In this document: piece after piece, positions 38,380 to 46,641 of the stretch
Position numbering within the stretch: the stretch's first letter is position 1
Layout: each line of letters starts with the position of its first letter
Assembly (NCBI RefSeq): GCF_000484635.1
Contig: NZ_AXVM01000008.1
Coordinates: 57,650 to 121,649 of the forward strand
Length of the DNA stretch: 64,000 bases
Source of the DNA: Comamonas badia DSM 17552
GTDB taxonomy: Bacteria > Pseudomonadota > Gammaproteobacteria > Burkholderiales > Burkholderiaceae_C
Direction: 5' to 3'
The notes under the pieces: model-generated
Databases searched by the model: none
Told to the model about the DNA's origin: nothing
Seen by the model: the letters and a program-made list of their open reading frames with translations, nothing else
Made by a program: the position numbers and the translations under genes

Positions 38380-39927
38380 TTACGGCCCCACGCGCCCCCA
38401 TTCCTGCTCATAGGTGCGCACCAGCACCTGGTTGGAGAGGCGGTTCACCTCGGCGGGCAGGCGCGCCATGTCGATGGGGAAGTCCAGCATCGCGGCCAGC
38501 GCCGCGCCGTCGAGAAAGCGCAGACCCGGCGGCAGCGCGGCGGGCGGGTGCCAGGGCCTGCGGCTGGCGATCACGAAGCCCCATTCGCCAAAACTGGGCA
38601 CATGCACGTGATACGGCACGGCCGTGAAGCCCACCGATTCGATGGTGTGCACCACCGTCCAGAAACTCTTGCGCGCGACCAGCGGCGAGGTGGTCTGGAT
38701 CACCGCATAGCCGCTCGCTGCCAGGCGCTGGTCGAGCAGCGCATAGAAGCTGTTGGTGTAGAGCTTGCCGATGGCGAAGTTGGTCGGATCGGGGAAATCC
38801 ACCACGATCACCTCAAAGGTCTCGCTGCCCTGCTGCAGCCACTGGAACGCATCCATGTTGACCACCCGCACGCGCGGATCGGAGAGCGATTGGCGGTTCA
38901 GCAGCGCCAGCTGCGGCGTATCGGTGAAGAGCCGCGTCATCGCCGGATCGAGCTCCACCAGCGTGACGGACTGTACCGAGGGGTATTTGAGGATTTCGCG
39001 CACCGCCATGCCGTCGCCCCCGCCCAGCACCGCCACGCGCCGGGGCGCGCCCTGCGCGGCCATGGCGGGGTGTACCAGCGCCTCGTGGTAGCGGTATTCG
39101 TCGCTCTGGGCAAACTGCAGGTTGCCGTTAAGGTACAGCCGATAGCCGTTGCGCCCATGCGTGACGACGATGCGCTGGTAGGGCGAGGTTTCGGCGAACG
39201 CGATCGGGCTCTGGTAGAAATGGTCTTCGGCCAGCGTGGTGATCCTGCCGGCCGCCGCCATGCCCAGCGCCAGCAGCGCCAGCACCATCGCGCAGGCCGC
39301 CAGATGCGCGCCGCGCTGGCGCAGCTCATGGCGAAACAGCCACCAGGCCCAGAGGGCGACGAGCGCATTCAGGATGCCGAACAGCAGCCCCGAGCGGATC
39401 AGCCCCAGGTAGGGCACCAGCAGCAGCGGAAACGCCAGCGACACCGCCAGCGCGCCCAGGTAATCAAAGGTGAGCACCTGGCTGACCAGCTCCTTGAACT
39501 GCACGTCCCGCTGCAGGATGCGCATCACCAGCGGAATCTCCAACCCCACCAGCGTGCCCACCACGAACACCATCAGGTACAGCAGCAGCCGAAACGCCCC
39601 CGGCAGCCAGGCATTTGCCATGAATAGCATGGCAGGAAGCGCCCCACCCACCAGCGCCACCAATAGTTCTATGCGCAGAAAATGCGCCGGCAACTGCCGT
39701 GCCAGAAAGCGTGACAGCCACGAGCCCACGCCCATCGCAAACAGGTAGGTGCCGATGATGGTGGAGAACTGCAGGATGGAATCACCCAGCAGGTACGAGG
39801 CCAGCGCCCCCGCCGCCAGCTCGTACAGCAGCCCGCAGGCGGCGATGACGAAGACGCTGGCGAAGAGGGCGACGGCGATGGGGCGGGGGGGCAGCGCACC
39901 CGCGGCAACGGCGGCGCTATCGCTCAT
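38380..39927 (-). CDS. Membrane-bound spermidine synthase-like protein
   Basis: 515 residues. Seven hydrophobic helices occupy the first 225 residues, followed by a SpeE-like methyltransferase-fold domain: PYQRIVVTHGRNGYRLYLNGNLQFAQSDEYRYHE (residues about 255-290), VLGGGDGMAVREIL, VTLVELDP and a DFPDPTN loop in place of the usual D-S-T-D-P. It probably transfers an aminopropyl group or a related moiety, but true spermidine synthesis is not shown. Members with this membrane half are commonly neighbours of DUF350, DUF4178 and SPFH genes; here that trio is 6.5 kb upstream at 46397-49226. Its start overlaps the res stop in ATGA. Confidence 0.88.
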   Translation of the reverse strand: MSDSAAVAAGALPPRPIAVALFASVFVIAACGLLYELAAGALASYLLGDSILQFSTIIGTYLFAMGVGSWLSRFLARQLPAHFLRIELLVALVGGALPAMLFMANAWLPGAFRLLLYLMVFVVGTLVGLEIPLVMRILQRDVQFKELVSQVLTFDYLGALAVSLAFPLLLVPYLGLIRSGLLFGILNALVALWAWWLFRHELRQRGAHLAACAMVLALLALGMAAAGRITTLAEDHFYQSPIAFAETSPYQRIVVTHGRNGYRLYLNGNLQFAQSDEYRYHEALVHPAMAAQGAPRRVAVLGGGDGMAVREILKYPSVQSVTLVELDPAMTRLFTDTPQLALLNRQSLSDPRVRVVNMDAFQWLQQGSETFEVIVVDFPDPTNFAIGKLYTNSFYALLDQRLAASGYAVIQTTSPLVARKSFWTVVHTIESVGFTAVPYHVHVPSFGEWGFVIASRRPWHPPAALPPGLRFLDGAALAAMLDFPIDMARLPAEVNRLSNQVLVRTYEQEWGRVGP

Positions 39928-42605
39928 GCCAGCACCGCATCCAGTTGCGCCGCCAGGCCATCAAACGTTAGCCAGCCAAACACCGCGCGCTGGCCGCTGG
40001 CGCGGGCCCACAACTGGCCTACCTGGCGCTTTTCCATTTCATAGGGATCGTTCTTCAGGTGCGCGCCCTTGTATTCGAGCAGCGCCACGCGGCCATCGTC
40101 CAGCTCGGCGACGAAATCGGCATAGAAGCGTCCGCGCGAGGTGGGCAGACCAAAGCCGCAGGGCGCGGTATCCAGGTTGCGCACCCACTGGCGCACCTTG
40201 GTGTGGCGGTCTATGAGCTGCGCGCACTGGAACTCCTCGCCTTCGCTCTTCAAGTCGGCAATCACCGGAAAGTAGTGCTTGGCAAAACGCCAGCGCCCAC
40301 CGTAGCGCGAGGCCACGGGCGCCGGGTAGCGCGCGGCCTCGAAGATGTGCGGATGCGCCCAATCGGGCTCCACCAGCCAGGGGGTGCCGCCTTCCAGGCC
40401 CAGCACCTGCTGGCGGAAGGCGCGTTGCGCGGCGGCGTCGCGCAAGTCGGCCACATGGTTTTCAAGCGCCCGCGCAAGCTGAAAGCGCGCCTGCGCCAGC
40501 TCCGCCAGCGGGATTCGGCATGCATGTACTTGGTGGTTGACCACCGCCGCAAGCCAGGCGCGGCGATGGGCCTGCGTGATGCCGGGCAGCGCCCTGTACA
40601 GCGATTGGTCAAGCCAGCCCACCAGCGTGTCGGCATCGATGCGGCTGGCGCCCACATCCAGCGGCAGTTGCGCTTCGCCACCCGGCGTCAGACGCAGGCG
40701 CTCGCCCTCCATGTCGATCAGGATCACGTCGGATTCACGCGCCACGTGAAAGCCGGGCAGTTGCACCGCCTGTGGGGTCAGCAGGTCCAATTCGACCGAC
40801 TCCAGCACCGCCTCGCGCTCCAGCGGCCACAGCGGCGCCTGCGCATCGGTGCGGTAGGCCAGCGGCGGCAGCGGCGCAAACGGCAGGCCGCGCGTGGCGG
40901 GCGCTTGCTGCGCGGCCACCAGTGCGTTGTGCTGCGCCACCTGCTCGCGCAGGTGCTCCTGCTTCTTCGCGCCACGCACCTGGGCCAGCAGCAGCGCCTC
41001 GGTGTCTGTGCCGATGTGGCCCGTCACCACTACCTGCGGCGCGCTGGCGGTGGTCTGCACCTGGACGCCGGGCGCGGCCAGCAATTCGGGCGTGATTGCG
41101 GAAATTTCAAAATTCGTAGCTATTGGCGATTTCTGGAGAGGCGCTGCAGCCTGATTTTGTTCAAAGTCATCCCACAGGTCTGTCTGCGGCGCAATCATGC
41201 TGGCCACGTCCAGCGCCTCGAAGCCCATGTGCTGGATCAGTCGGTCGGCCAGCGCGCTGGCGGCCTGCGCAAACTCGGCAGCGCACACATGGGCATAGGC
41301 GCGGTTCAGCCGCTCGCGCCCGCGCCGCTGGGCATACGGCATACGCAGCACACGGCCTAGAAGCTGCTCCACCGCCGTGGCGCTGCTGAGTTTCTGCAGG
41401 CTGCACAGCACGTAGGCAAAGGGGCAGTCCCAGCCCTCGCGCAGCGCCTGCACGGTGATGACGAAGCGCACCGGGCAATCGCGCTCGGCCAGGCGGATGT
41501 CCTCCAGCCCACGCTCCTTGCCGGTCGCCACCACCACTTGGTTCGCGGGCAGCTTGAGTTCATCGACAAGGTACTCGCGCAGCATCTCCGGCGGCATCTC
41601 CTCGCCCGCACTCGTAGCCTGAAACAGCACGATGGGGCGCACGTAGCCGTGGCCCGCCGCCTCGTCCTTCAGCGCCTCGGCCTCCAGCGCCGCCTGCGTC
41701 TGCACCGCGCTCAGCACCGCCTGCGGCCAGCCTTCGGGGTGCTCGGCCAGAACGATGGGCAGCTTGATCATGTCCTCGGCCGCGAGCTGCTGCGCACTCA
41801 CGTGGTAGAGCACATTGGTCTGCTGCACCAGCGGCGTGGCCGTCAGCTCTAGGATGAAGCTAGGCGCCAGGCGCTTGAGCGCCGTGAAGCTCTTGTCCGT
41901 CTTGGTGTTGTGCGCCTCATCGACGATGACGACGGGCGCGTGCAGCGCCAGCCAGTTGGCCAGGCTCCAGCGCGGCTGACCGACAAAACCGGCCAGCACG
42001 CCGCTCGTGTCGCGCGCCACGTCGTCGGGTGTGATGACGGCGTCGGGCAGCGCGCGCAGCGTCTGCAAGCGGCGCTCATCCACACCCTTGAAATGCCGCT
42101 CGAAGCCCTCGGAAAAACTGTAGACGTTGCGCTGCCCCGCATCCTCGATGCGAAAGCTCTGGATGGTGGCCACCACCACGATGGTCGTGCGTCCCCACTC
42201 GGGCGGGGCAATTTGCGCCACCTCGTCCAGCGTGCACACGCGCAGGCCCTCGCCATAGGCATCGGCCAGCGCCGCGCGCCAGGGGTGGCCGGGCGTCTGC
42301 AGCGCCGCCAGCGTCTGCGCGCGGATCGCGTCGCTGGGCACCAGCCACAGCGCCACCGGCGCATCCACCCCCGCCCATTCACGGGCCAAGAGCGGCACCG
42401 CGTGGGCCGCCAGCACCGTCTTGCCCCCGCCCGTGGGAATGCGCAGGCACACGCAGGGCAGCTCGCCAAACGCCCCGGCCTGATACGGCCGCCCGGCCAG
42501 CTCGGCAAAGCCGCGCGCCGCGCCCTTGACGCGGGCGGCGCGGGCGAAGGCGGTGAGCGCATCGAGCGCGGCCTGCTGGTAGGACTTGAGGGTGATGGGG
42601 GTCAT
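39924..42605 (-). CDS. Type III restriction enzyme Res-like helicase-nuclease
   Basis: 893 residues from ATG 42605. The SF2 helicase core has Walker A PTGGGKT (57-63), DEAH box VIVDEAHN (about 226), LTATPL, VITVQALREGWDCPFAYVL and motif VI QLLGRVLRMP (about 413). The C-terminal endonuclease retains FYADFVAEL (about 828) and LLEYKGAHL (about 845), the D and E-x-K of a PD-(D/E)xK site. It should cut DNA in an ATP-dependent way when partnered with the Mod protein encoded at 44433-46226. The gap before it (42606-42723) has phased repeats. A fragment of the dispersed repeat lies in its coding sequence (about 41116-41160). Its stop overlaps the start of the spermidine-synthase-like gene. Confidence 0.92.
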   Translation of the reverse strand: MTPITLKSYQQAALDALTAFARAARVKGAARGFAELAGRPYQAGAFGELPCVCLRIPTGGGKTVLAAHAVPLLAREWAGVDAPVALWLVPSDAIRAQTLAALQTPGHPWRAALADAYGEGLRVCTLDEVAQIAPPEWGRTTIVVVATIQSFRIEDAGQRNVYSFSEGFERHFKGVDERRLQTLRALPDAVITPDDVARDTSGVLAGFVGQPRWSLANWLALHAPVVIVDEAHNTKTDKSFTALKRLAPSFILELTATPLVQQTNVLYHVSAQQLAAEDMIKLPIVLAEHPEGWPQAVLSAVQTQAALEAEALKDEAAGHGYVRPIVLFQATSAGEEMPPEMLREYLVDELKLPANQVVVATGKERGLEDIRLAERDCPVRFVITVQALREGWDCPFAYVLCSLQKLSSATAVEQLLGRVLRMPYAQRRGRERLNRAYAHVCAAEFAQAASALADRLIQHMGFEALDVASMIAPQTDLWDDFEQNQAAAPLQKSPIATNFEISAITPELLAAPGVQVQTTASAPQVVVTGHIGTDTEALLLAQVRGAKKQEHLREQVAQHNALVAAQQAPATRGLPFAPLPPLAYRTDAQAPLWPLEREAVLESVELDLLTPQAVQLPGFHVARESDVILIDMEGERLRLTPGGEAQLPLDVGASRIDADTLVGWLDQSLYRALPGITQAHRRAWLAAVVNHQVHACRIPLAELAQARFQLARALENHVADLRDAAAQRAFRQQVLGLEGGTPWLVEPDWAHPHIFEAARYPAPVASRYGGRWRFAKHYFPVIADLKSEGEEFQCAQLIDRHTKVRQWVRNLDTAPCGFGLPTSRGRFYADFVAELDDGRVALLEYKGAHLKNDPYEMEKRQVGQLWARASGQRAVFGWLTFDGLAAQLDAVLA

Positions 42606-42693
42606 GCGCGGTGGCTCGATTGGCGCAAGCTGAAGCAATGAAAAGCCAATGCACCAATGCAAGTCATTGATTTGTAATTGTTTTTGAAACCAG

Positions 42694-42733
42694 ATTGGCT
42701 TTGGATTGGCTTAATTATTGGATTCATTGGCTT
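42694..42733. repeat. Three phased direct repeats ATTGGCTT ahead of res
   Basis: ATTGGCTT occurs at 42694-42701, 42705-42712 and 42726-42733, start-to-start distances 11 and 21 bp, matching one and two DNA turns. An inverted copy AAGCCAAT is at 42643-42650. The set overlaps the stop of the AlbA_2 gene (42724) and precedes res on the minus strand. It could be the binding site of a regulator controlling res expression. Confidence 0.6.
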
Positions 42734-44436
42734 GCCCCTTGGCCCCGCAACTTACGCCGCCACAGCGCCGCATTGGTGGCGCCGCCGACGTTTTCGATCA
42801 AGTCTTCATGCACCATGTCCTGCAGCAAATTCTTTATGTAGATCTTGCGGCTACGTTCCGATGAGATCGACGCTGGCAGTTTTGGCAGCAGCATCGCATT
42901 GATCTTTGCGCGTCGTTGTGACCCCAGAGCGAGCAAATCCAGCACCAGGGCCTTGTAGTGTTTTGCGTCCAGCCCTTTGTGATTGACGTATTCCACCTCC
43001 TGCCCCAAGGCCACTGCCAGTTGAGCGGAGATCATCAGCCTGGGACTGCGTCCTTCAATCAAGCCTGCTTGTCTCAACTCGGCCACCTGCGCGGCATCCA
43101 GCTTGCGTTTTTTCTGCACGCGATCGAGCCACAACACATGCTCGATGGACAGATCGGCACGCTGCATCAGCCAGTGGCTGTAGTTCTCGTCGATCTCCTG
43201 CCCGTACACGCTGAACACCGTGCGCAAGGGCGAGGACCCCTCGTAGTCCGGCAACGGCAGAAAGCGCCGCCGCTGCGCCAGCACCATGTCGTGGATGCCA
43301 AAGCCCACCTTGTCGATCATGCCCACCTCGGCCATGGCCTTGGCCAGGCGCTCGTTGCGATAGCGCTCGGGTGTGCGCGCGCCGCTGGCGTAATCATCCG
43401 GCTGGCCGTCGAAAAAGCCGCCCAGATTCGTCATGCGCACCAGCCCCACGCCTTCTTCCACCACCACGCGCCCGCACTGCGCGTAATCCTGGTGCGCCAG
43501 GCAGTTGTGCATCCCTTCCAGCAGCACCGTGTTGGTGTCGTAGCGCGGCAGCGTCACGGGCAGCAGCTCGTTGGGCTGGGACAGCTTGATATTGGGGTTG
43601 CGGATCATCTGGGCCACCTCGGTGGTGGTCAGCAGAAAGGGCGGATGAAAGTGCTCTGCCGCCCGCTCGGCGGCCAGCTTCCAGGTGATCTCGACCGGAT
43701 GCGGCGACAGCAGCGCCATCGCGCTCTCGCGCGTGCCCAGCAGCAGCAGGCAGGCGCGGGTGATGCGGCCATGAATAGTCAGACCGATCCGATCGAGCAG
43801 TTGCTGCGCGCTCCATTGCGCGATTTGCGCTGCCCAGGGTTCGCGCTGGTGCTTTTCAAAGAACTTTTCCCGCGCTTTGGCAATTGCCGCCTCATCCAGA
43901 TCGGCCAGCGCGGCCTCGGCAACGATCGCCGCACTCCAGTCCTCGCCCGCCAGATGCTCGGCCAGGATGGCGCGTCGCCGGTCGGCCCGCAACTCCACCA
44001 GACTGTCACCATCACGCTGCCAGGCCTTGTCGTGCGCCAGCACCAGTTCGCGCGGCGCATGGCGCGGCACATGCACCAGCCACACGATGGCACCCGTATC
44101 GTTCGCGCGCAGTTCCTGCACGTGCAGCCCCAGGGAAGGCAGACCCAGCGTCTTGCCCAGCACGCGGTGCACCACGTTCTCCAGCGTGTAATCGGCGAAG
44201 TCCCGGATGCCGGTGGGCGCGAGCGTTCCATCCCGCACACCAATCACCATGCAGCCGCCCTCCATATTGGCCAAGGCGCTCACGTAGGAAACCAAGTCCT
44301 CGCCCTTGCGACCCGAAATGCAGTGCTTGAGCGAGTGCCACTCCTTCCATTCGTGGCGCTCGTTCTCCTTGGGAAAATGAAGGTGCAGCCAACGCTGAAG
44401 CTCAGCGGCGGTGTCGAACTCTTGCATCACCCTCAC
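42724..44436 (-). CDS. AlbA_2/Schlafen-type ATP-binding protein (RecG-like family)
   Basis: 570 residues. The N-terminal AlbA_2 domain (residues about 25-140) has HEWKEW, RKGEDLVSYVSALANMEGGCMVIGV and the SLVELRAD end. The middle contains a GHKL-like ATP-binding part (EGMHNCLAHQDYAQCGRVVVEEGVGLVRMTN; NERLAKAMAEVGMIDKVGFGI, given by order of motifs), and the C-terminus has winged-helix-like segments. This group is annotated as putative transcriptional regulator or ATP-dependent helicase C-terminal; Schlafen-type AlbA_2 folds can bind or cut RNA or tRNA. It lies between mod and res with a 4-bp overlap with mod, so it is part of the restriction operon. Confidence 0.85.
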   Translation of the reverse strand: MRVMQEFDTAAELQRWLHLHFPKENERHEWKEWHSLKHCISGRKGEDLVSYVSALANMEGGCMVIGVRDGTLAPTGIRDFADYTLENVVHRVLGKTLGLPSLGLHVQELRANDTGAIVWLVHVPRHAPRELVLAHDKAWQRDGDSLVELRADRRRAILAEHLAGEDWSAAIVAEAALADLDEAAIAKAREKFFEKHQREPWAAQIAQWSAQQLLDRIGLTIHGRITRACLLLLGTRESAMALLSPHPVEITWKLAAERAAEHFHPPFLLTTTEVAQMIRNPNIKLSQPNELLPVTLPRYDTNTVLLEGMHNCLAHQDYAQCGRVVVEEGVGLVRMTNLGGFFDGQPDDYASGARTPERYRNERLAKAMAEVGMIDKVGFGIHDMVLAQRRRFLPLPDYEGSSPLRTVFSVYGQEIDENYSHWLMQRADLSIEHVLWLDRVQKKRKLDAAQVAELRQAGLIEGRSPRLMISAQLAVALGQEVEYVNHKGLDAKHYKALVLDLLALGSQRRAKINAMLLPKLPASISSERSRKIYIKNLLQDMVHEDLIENVGGATNAALWRRKLRGQGASQ

Positions 44437-46226
44437 CTCGCCTTCACGTCGTACGGAATGTGCTTGAAGGTCACGCGCGAGCGCGCCAGCGTCTCGGGGC
44501 CCACGCGGCAGGCTTCGCCGTAGACCACCAGCGGCGCGTCGGGGTGCGGCGTTGATGCGTGCAGTTGCACAAGCGCATCGAGCACCGCGCGCGTCAGCAC
44601 GTTGCCGCCGGCCGGGCGCTTGTCGCCCAGGATGCCGTTGAAGAGCAGGTAGAAGGCCGTGCAGCTGCGCAGTGTGGGGGCGGTGGGTGCACCCTCACCC
44701 CCGCCCTCTCCCGCCTGCGGGAGAGGGAGCAAGACCGGCGCAGCACCCGACGACACTTCTCCCTCCCCTTGTCTTTCTCCCTCTCCCTCTGGGAGAGGGT
44801 GGGGGTGAGGGCCAGCGGCGCTCGATTCAAAAGAAATCGCCTCTTCGCCCCCGTCCAACAAGCGCGGCAAGCTCTCAAAAACAGAGTGCGTCCCCAGCCA
44901 CGGCGTGCCGGCGCGGCCTGCCGCTGCGTCCCAGGTCTGCCCCGTCTCCTGCTGCCAGACGAAGGCCGCCAGCGTGGCAAAGCGCACCTCGGGGTGGATG
45001 GCGCCGCTGGCGTCGAACACCGGCGCGCCCAGCCGCGCGAAGCGAAAGCCGCCGCCGTCGAACGGCTTGCCGTTCGTGCCCTGCCCCCAGCCCACGGCCC
45101 GGCTGATGCCGCCTTGCTCGCCTGCGATCACCTTTTCAAGGCGCGGCAGGCAGTGCGTGAGGGCGTGCTCTCCCATCTCGATGGCTATCCAGCGCCGGCC
45201 CATCTTGTGCGCCACGGCGGCCGTGGTGCCGGAGCCGAGGAAGCTGTCGAGGACGAGGTCGCCGGGGTTGCTGGCGATGTGGAGGATGCGTTGGATGAGG
45301 CGTTCGGGTTTGGGGGTTCCGAATGGTTCTTCAGCGCTTATTGCCTTGCTTTCTTCTCTTGCTTCGTGGTTGTTTCCAGCATCGGTGTGCGACCAAAAAG
45401 TTGCGGAAGGCGGGCTGGAAATAGTGAGGCCTTCTAGGAACGTCTTACGGGACGGAGTGGCCGTACCGTCTCTTCCAAACCAGATTTCATTGTTGGCGTC
45501 CATTCGGGCAAGTTCCTCGCGTGGGAAGCGTGGAGTCGTTCCCACAGGTGGCCGCCACGTAACGCCGTTTTTGAAGGTGTATGAAAAATTTCGCTCTTGC
45601 TCAGATGGCAGGCGCTTGGCATATAGCGGTGTTGCTTTCCATGCGCCGCGTGGATGTTGGTCCGGGTTTGAATACCGCTTATCCATCGCCTCGGTTCGTG
45701 GAAGCCGGTTTGGGCGCCAAAAGTCTTTGCTCTTGGCGAACACATGAACGTGATCGTGGTTCTCGGCGAGCCATTTCGCGTCGTTGGCGATGGTGTATTT
45801 TTTTTGCCAAACCACATTCGCCACAAAATTCCCCCGCCCAAACACCTCATCCATCAACACCTTGAGGTAATGCCCCTCGTTGTCGTCGATGGTGACCCAG
45901 ATCGAGCCGTCCTCACTCAGCAGCTCGCGCAGCAGTTGCAGGCGCGGCAGCATCATGGACAGCCACTGGCTGTGCTCCAGCTTGTCGTCGTAGTGCTCGA
46001 AGGCGCTCTGGGTGTTGTAGGGCGGGTCGATGAAGATGCACTTCACCTGCCCTCGATAGAACGGCAGCAGGGCCTTGAGCGCCTGCAGGTTGTCGCCCTG
46101 GATCAGCCAGTTGTGCTGCGCAGCCTGCGCGTCGCCGTGGGTGCTGACGGTATCCAGCAGGCGGTAGGGCACCTGGGCGGCGGCGGTGAAGGCGGTGGCG
46201 CGGTTGAGCCAGTCGAGCGTGGGCAT
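44433..46226 (-). CDS. Type III Mod-like N6-adenine DNA methyltransferase
   Basis: 597 residues. The order DPPYNT (residues 67-72) then FLGSGTTAAVA (about 325-335) is that of beta-class amino-methyltransferases, with a variable region of 250 residues between them likely serving as target recognition domain. It would methylate adenine in the recognition site and guide Res. Residues about 472-511 are encoded by a 120-bp palindromic repeat (44692-44811) read in frame, giving a low-complexity Pro/Gly/Glu segment (PLPEGEGERQGEGE and PLPQAGEGGGEG), so the C-terminal domain tolerates an insertion. Operon order is mod, AlbA_2 gene, res. Confidence 0.93.
   Translation of the reverse strand: MPTLDWLNRATAFTAAAQVPYRLLDTVSTHGDAQAAQHNWLIQGDNLQALKALLPFYRGQVKCIFIDPPYNTQSAFEHYDDKLEHSQWLSMMLPRLQLLRELLSEDGSIWVTIDDNEGHYLKVLMDEVFGRGNFVANVVWQKKYTIANDAKWLAENHDHVHVFAKSKDFWRPNRLPRTEAMDKRYSNPDQHPRGAWKATPLYAKRLPSEQERNFSYTFKNGVTWRPPVGTTPRFPREELARMDANNEIWFGRDGTATPSRKTFLEGLTISSPPSATFWSHTDAGNNHEAREESKAISAEEPFGTPKPERLIQRILHIASNPGDLVLDSFLGSGTTAAVAHKMGRRWIAIEMGEHALTHCLPRLEKVIAGEQGGISRAVGWGQGTNGKPFDGGGFRFARLGAPVFDASGAIHPEVRFATLAAFVWQQETGQTWDAAAGRAGTPWLGTHSVFESLPRLLDGGEEAISFESSAAGPHPHPLPEGEGERQGEGEVSSGAAPVLLPLPQAGEGGGEGAPTAPTLRSCTAFYLLFNGILGDKRPAGGNVLTRAVLDALVQLHASTPHPDAPLVVYGEACRVGPETLARSRVTFKHIPYDVKAR
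44692..44811. repeat. 120-bp palindromic element inserted in frame in mod
   Basis: The outer arms, 44692-44712 and 44791-44811, are 21-nt inverted repeats matching at 20 of 21 positions, starting CCCTCACCCCC and ending GGGGGTGAGGG. Two smaller hairpins lie inside: CTCTCCC-GCCTGC-GGGAGAG near the left end and CCCTCT-GG-GAGAGGG near the right. At exactly 40 codons it keeps the mod frame. It resembles the intergenic palindromic repeats with CCCTCTCCC cores scattered in many proteobacterial genomes. Confidence 0.85.
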
Positions 46227-46396
46227 GGATACAGGGCGGGAAAGTGGGCCTTGAGGGCGGGCGCAAGCCTATCACCCTGCTCCACAGCTTGTCGGAAACT
46301 TCCGTATGAATCCAGCTCCAGCGCAGTCCCAGCTTGCGTCAGAAGCTATCAAACGAGGATTCTCTGAAGCGCGGGTGCTCCGCCGGGTTTGCAGAC

Positions 46397-46615
46397 TCAA
46401 TGAATCGCCGCCGCCACGATGATGCTGATGCCCAGGCACATCGCGGCCACCACCAGCGCGAGCGCGCGGTTCTGCTTCTCGACGATCTCGCCCCACAGGT
46501 CGTAGGGCGTGATCTTGTCCACGATGATGAAGCAGACCCAGAAGATGACCACGCCGATGACGGCGTAGACGATGGAGCCGAGGAAGGCCGCCGGTTTGAG
46601 CCATTCGATGTCCAT
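46397..46615 (-). CDS. DUF350-family small membrane protein
   Basis: 72 residues from ATG 46615, behind an ideal GGAGGTCTCATC leader. Two membrane helices (LGSIVYAVIGVVIFWVCFII and ALALVVAAMCLGISIIVAAA) are joined by a short loop with KITPYDLWGEIVEKQN, the DUF350/YjfL signature. Function is unknown; the family travels with SPFH, DUF4178 and spermidine-synthase-like genes. It is third in that leftward set, 26 bp after the DUF4178 gene. Confidence 0.88.
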   Translation of the reverse strand: MDIEWLKPAAFLGSIVYAVIGVVIFWVCFIIVDKITPYDLWGEIVEKQNRALALVVAAMCLGISIIVAAAIH

Positions 46616-46641
46616 GATGAGACCTCCGTTGAATTGACCGA

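Noticed and set aside
44692..44811. Intrinsic terminator inside mod
   Set aside because: The strong hairpins lack T-tracts on the coding strand and the frame continues through them to conserved C-terminal sequence, so it is treated as an inserted repeat.
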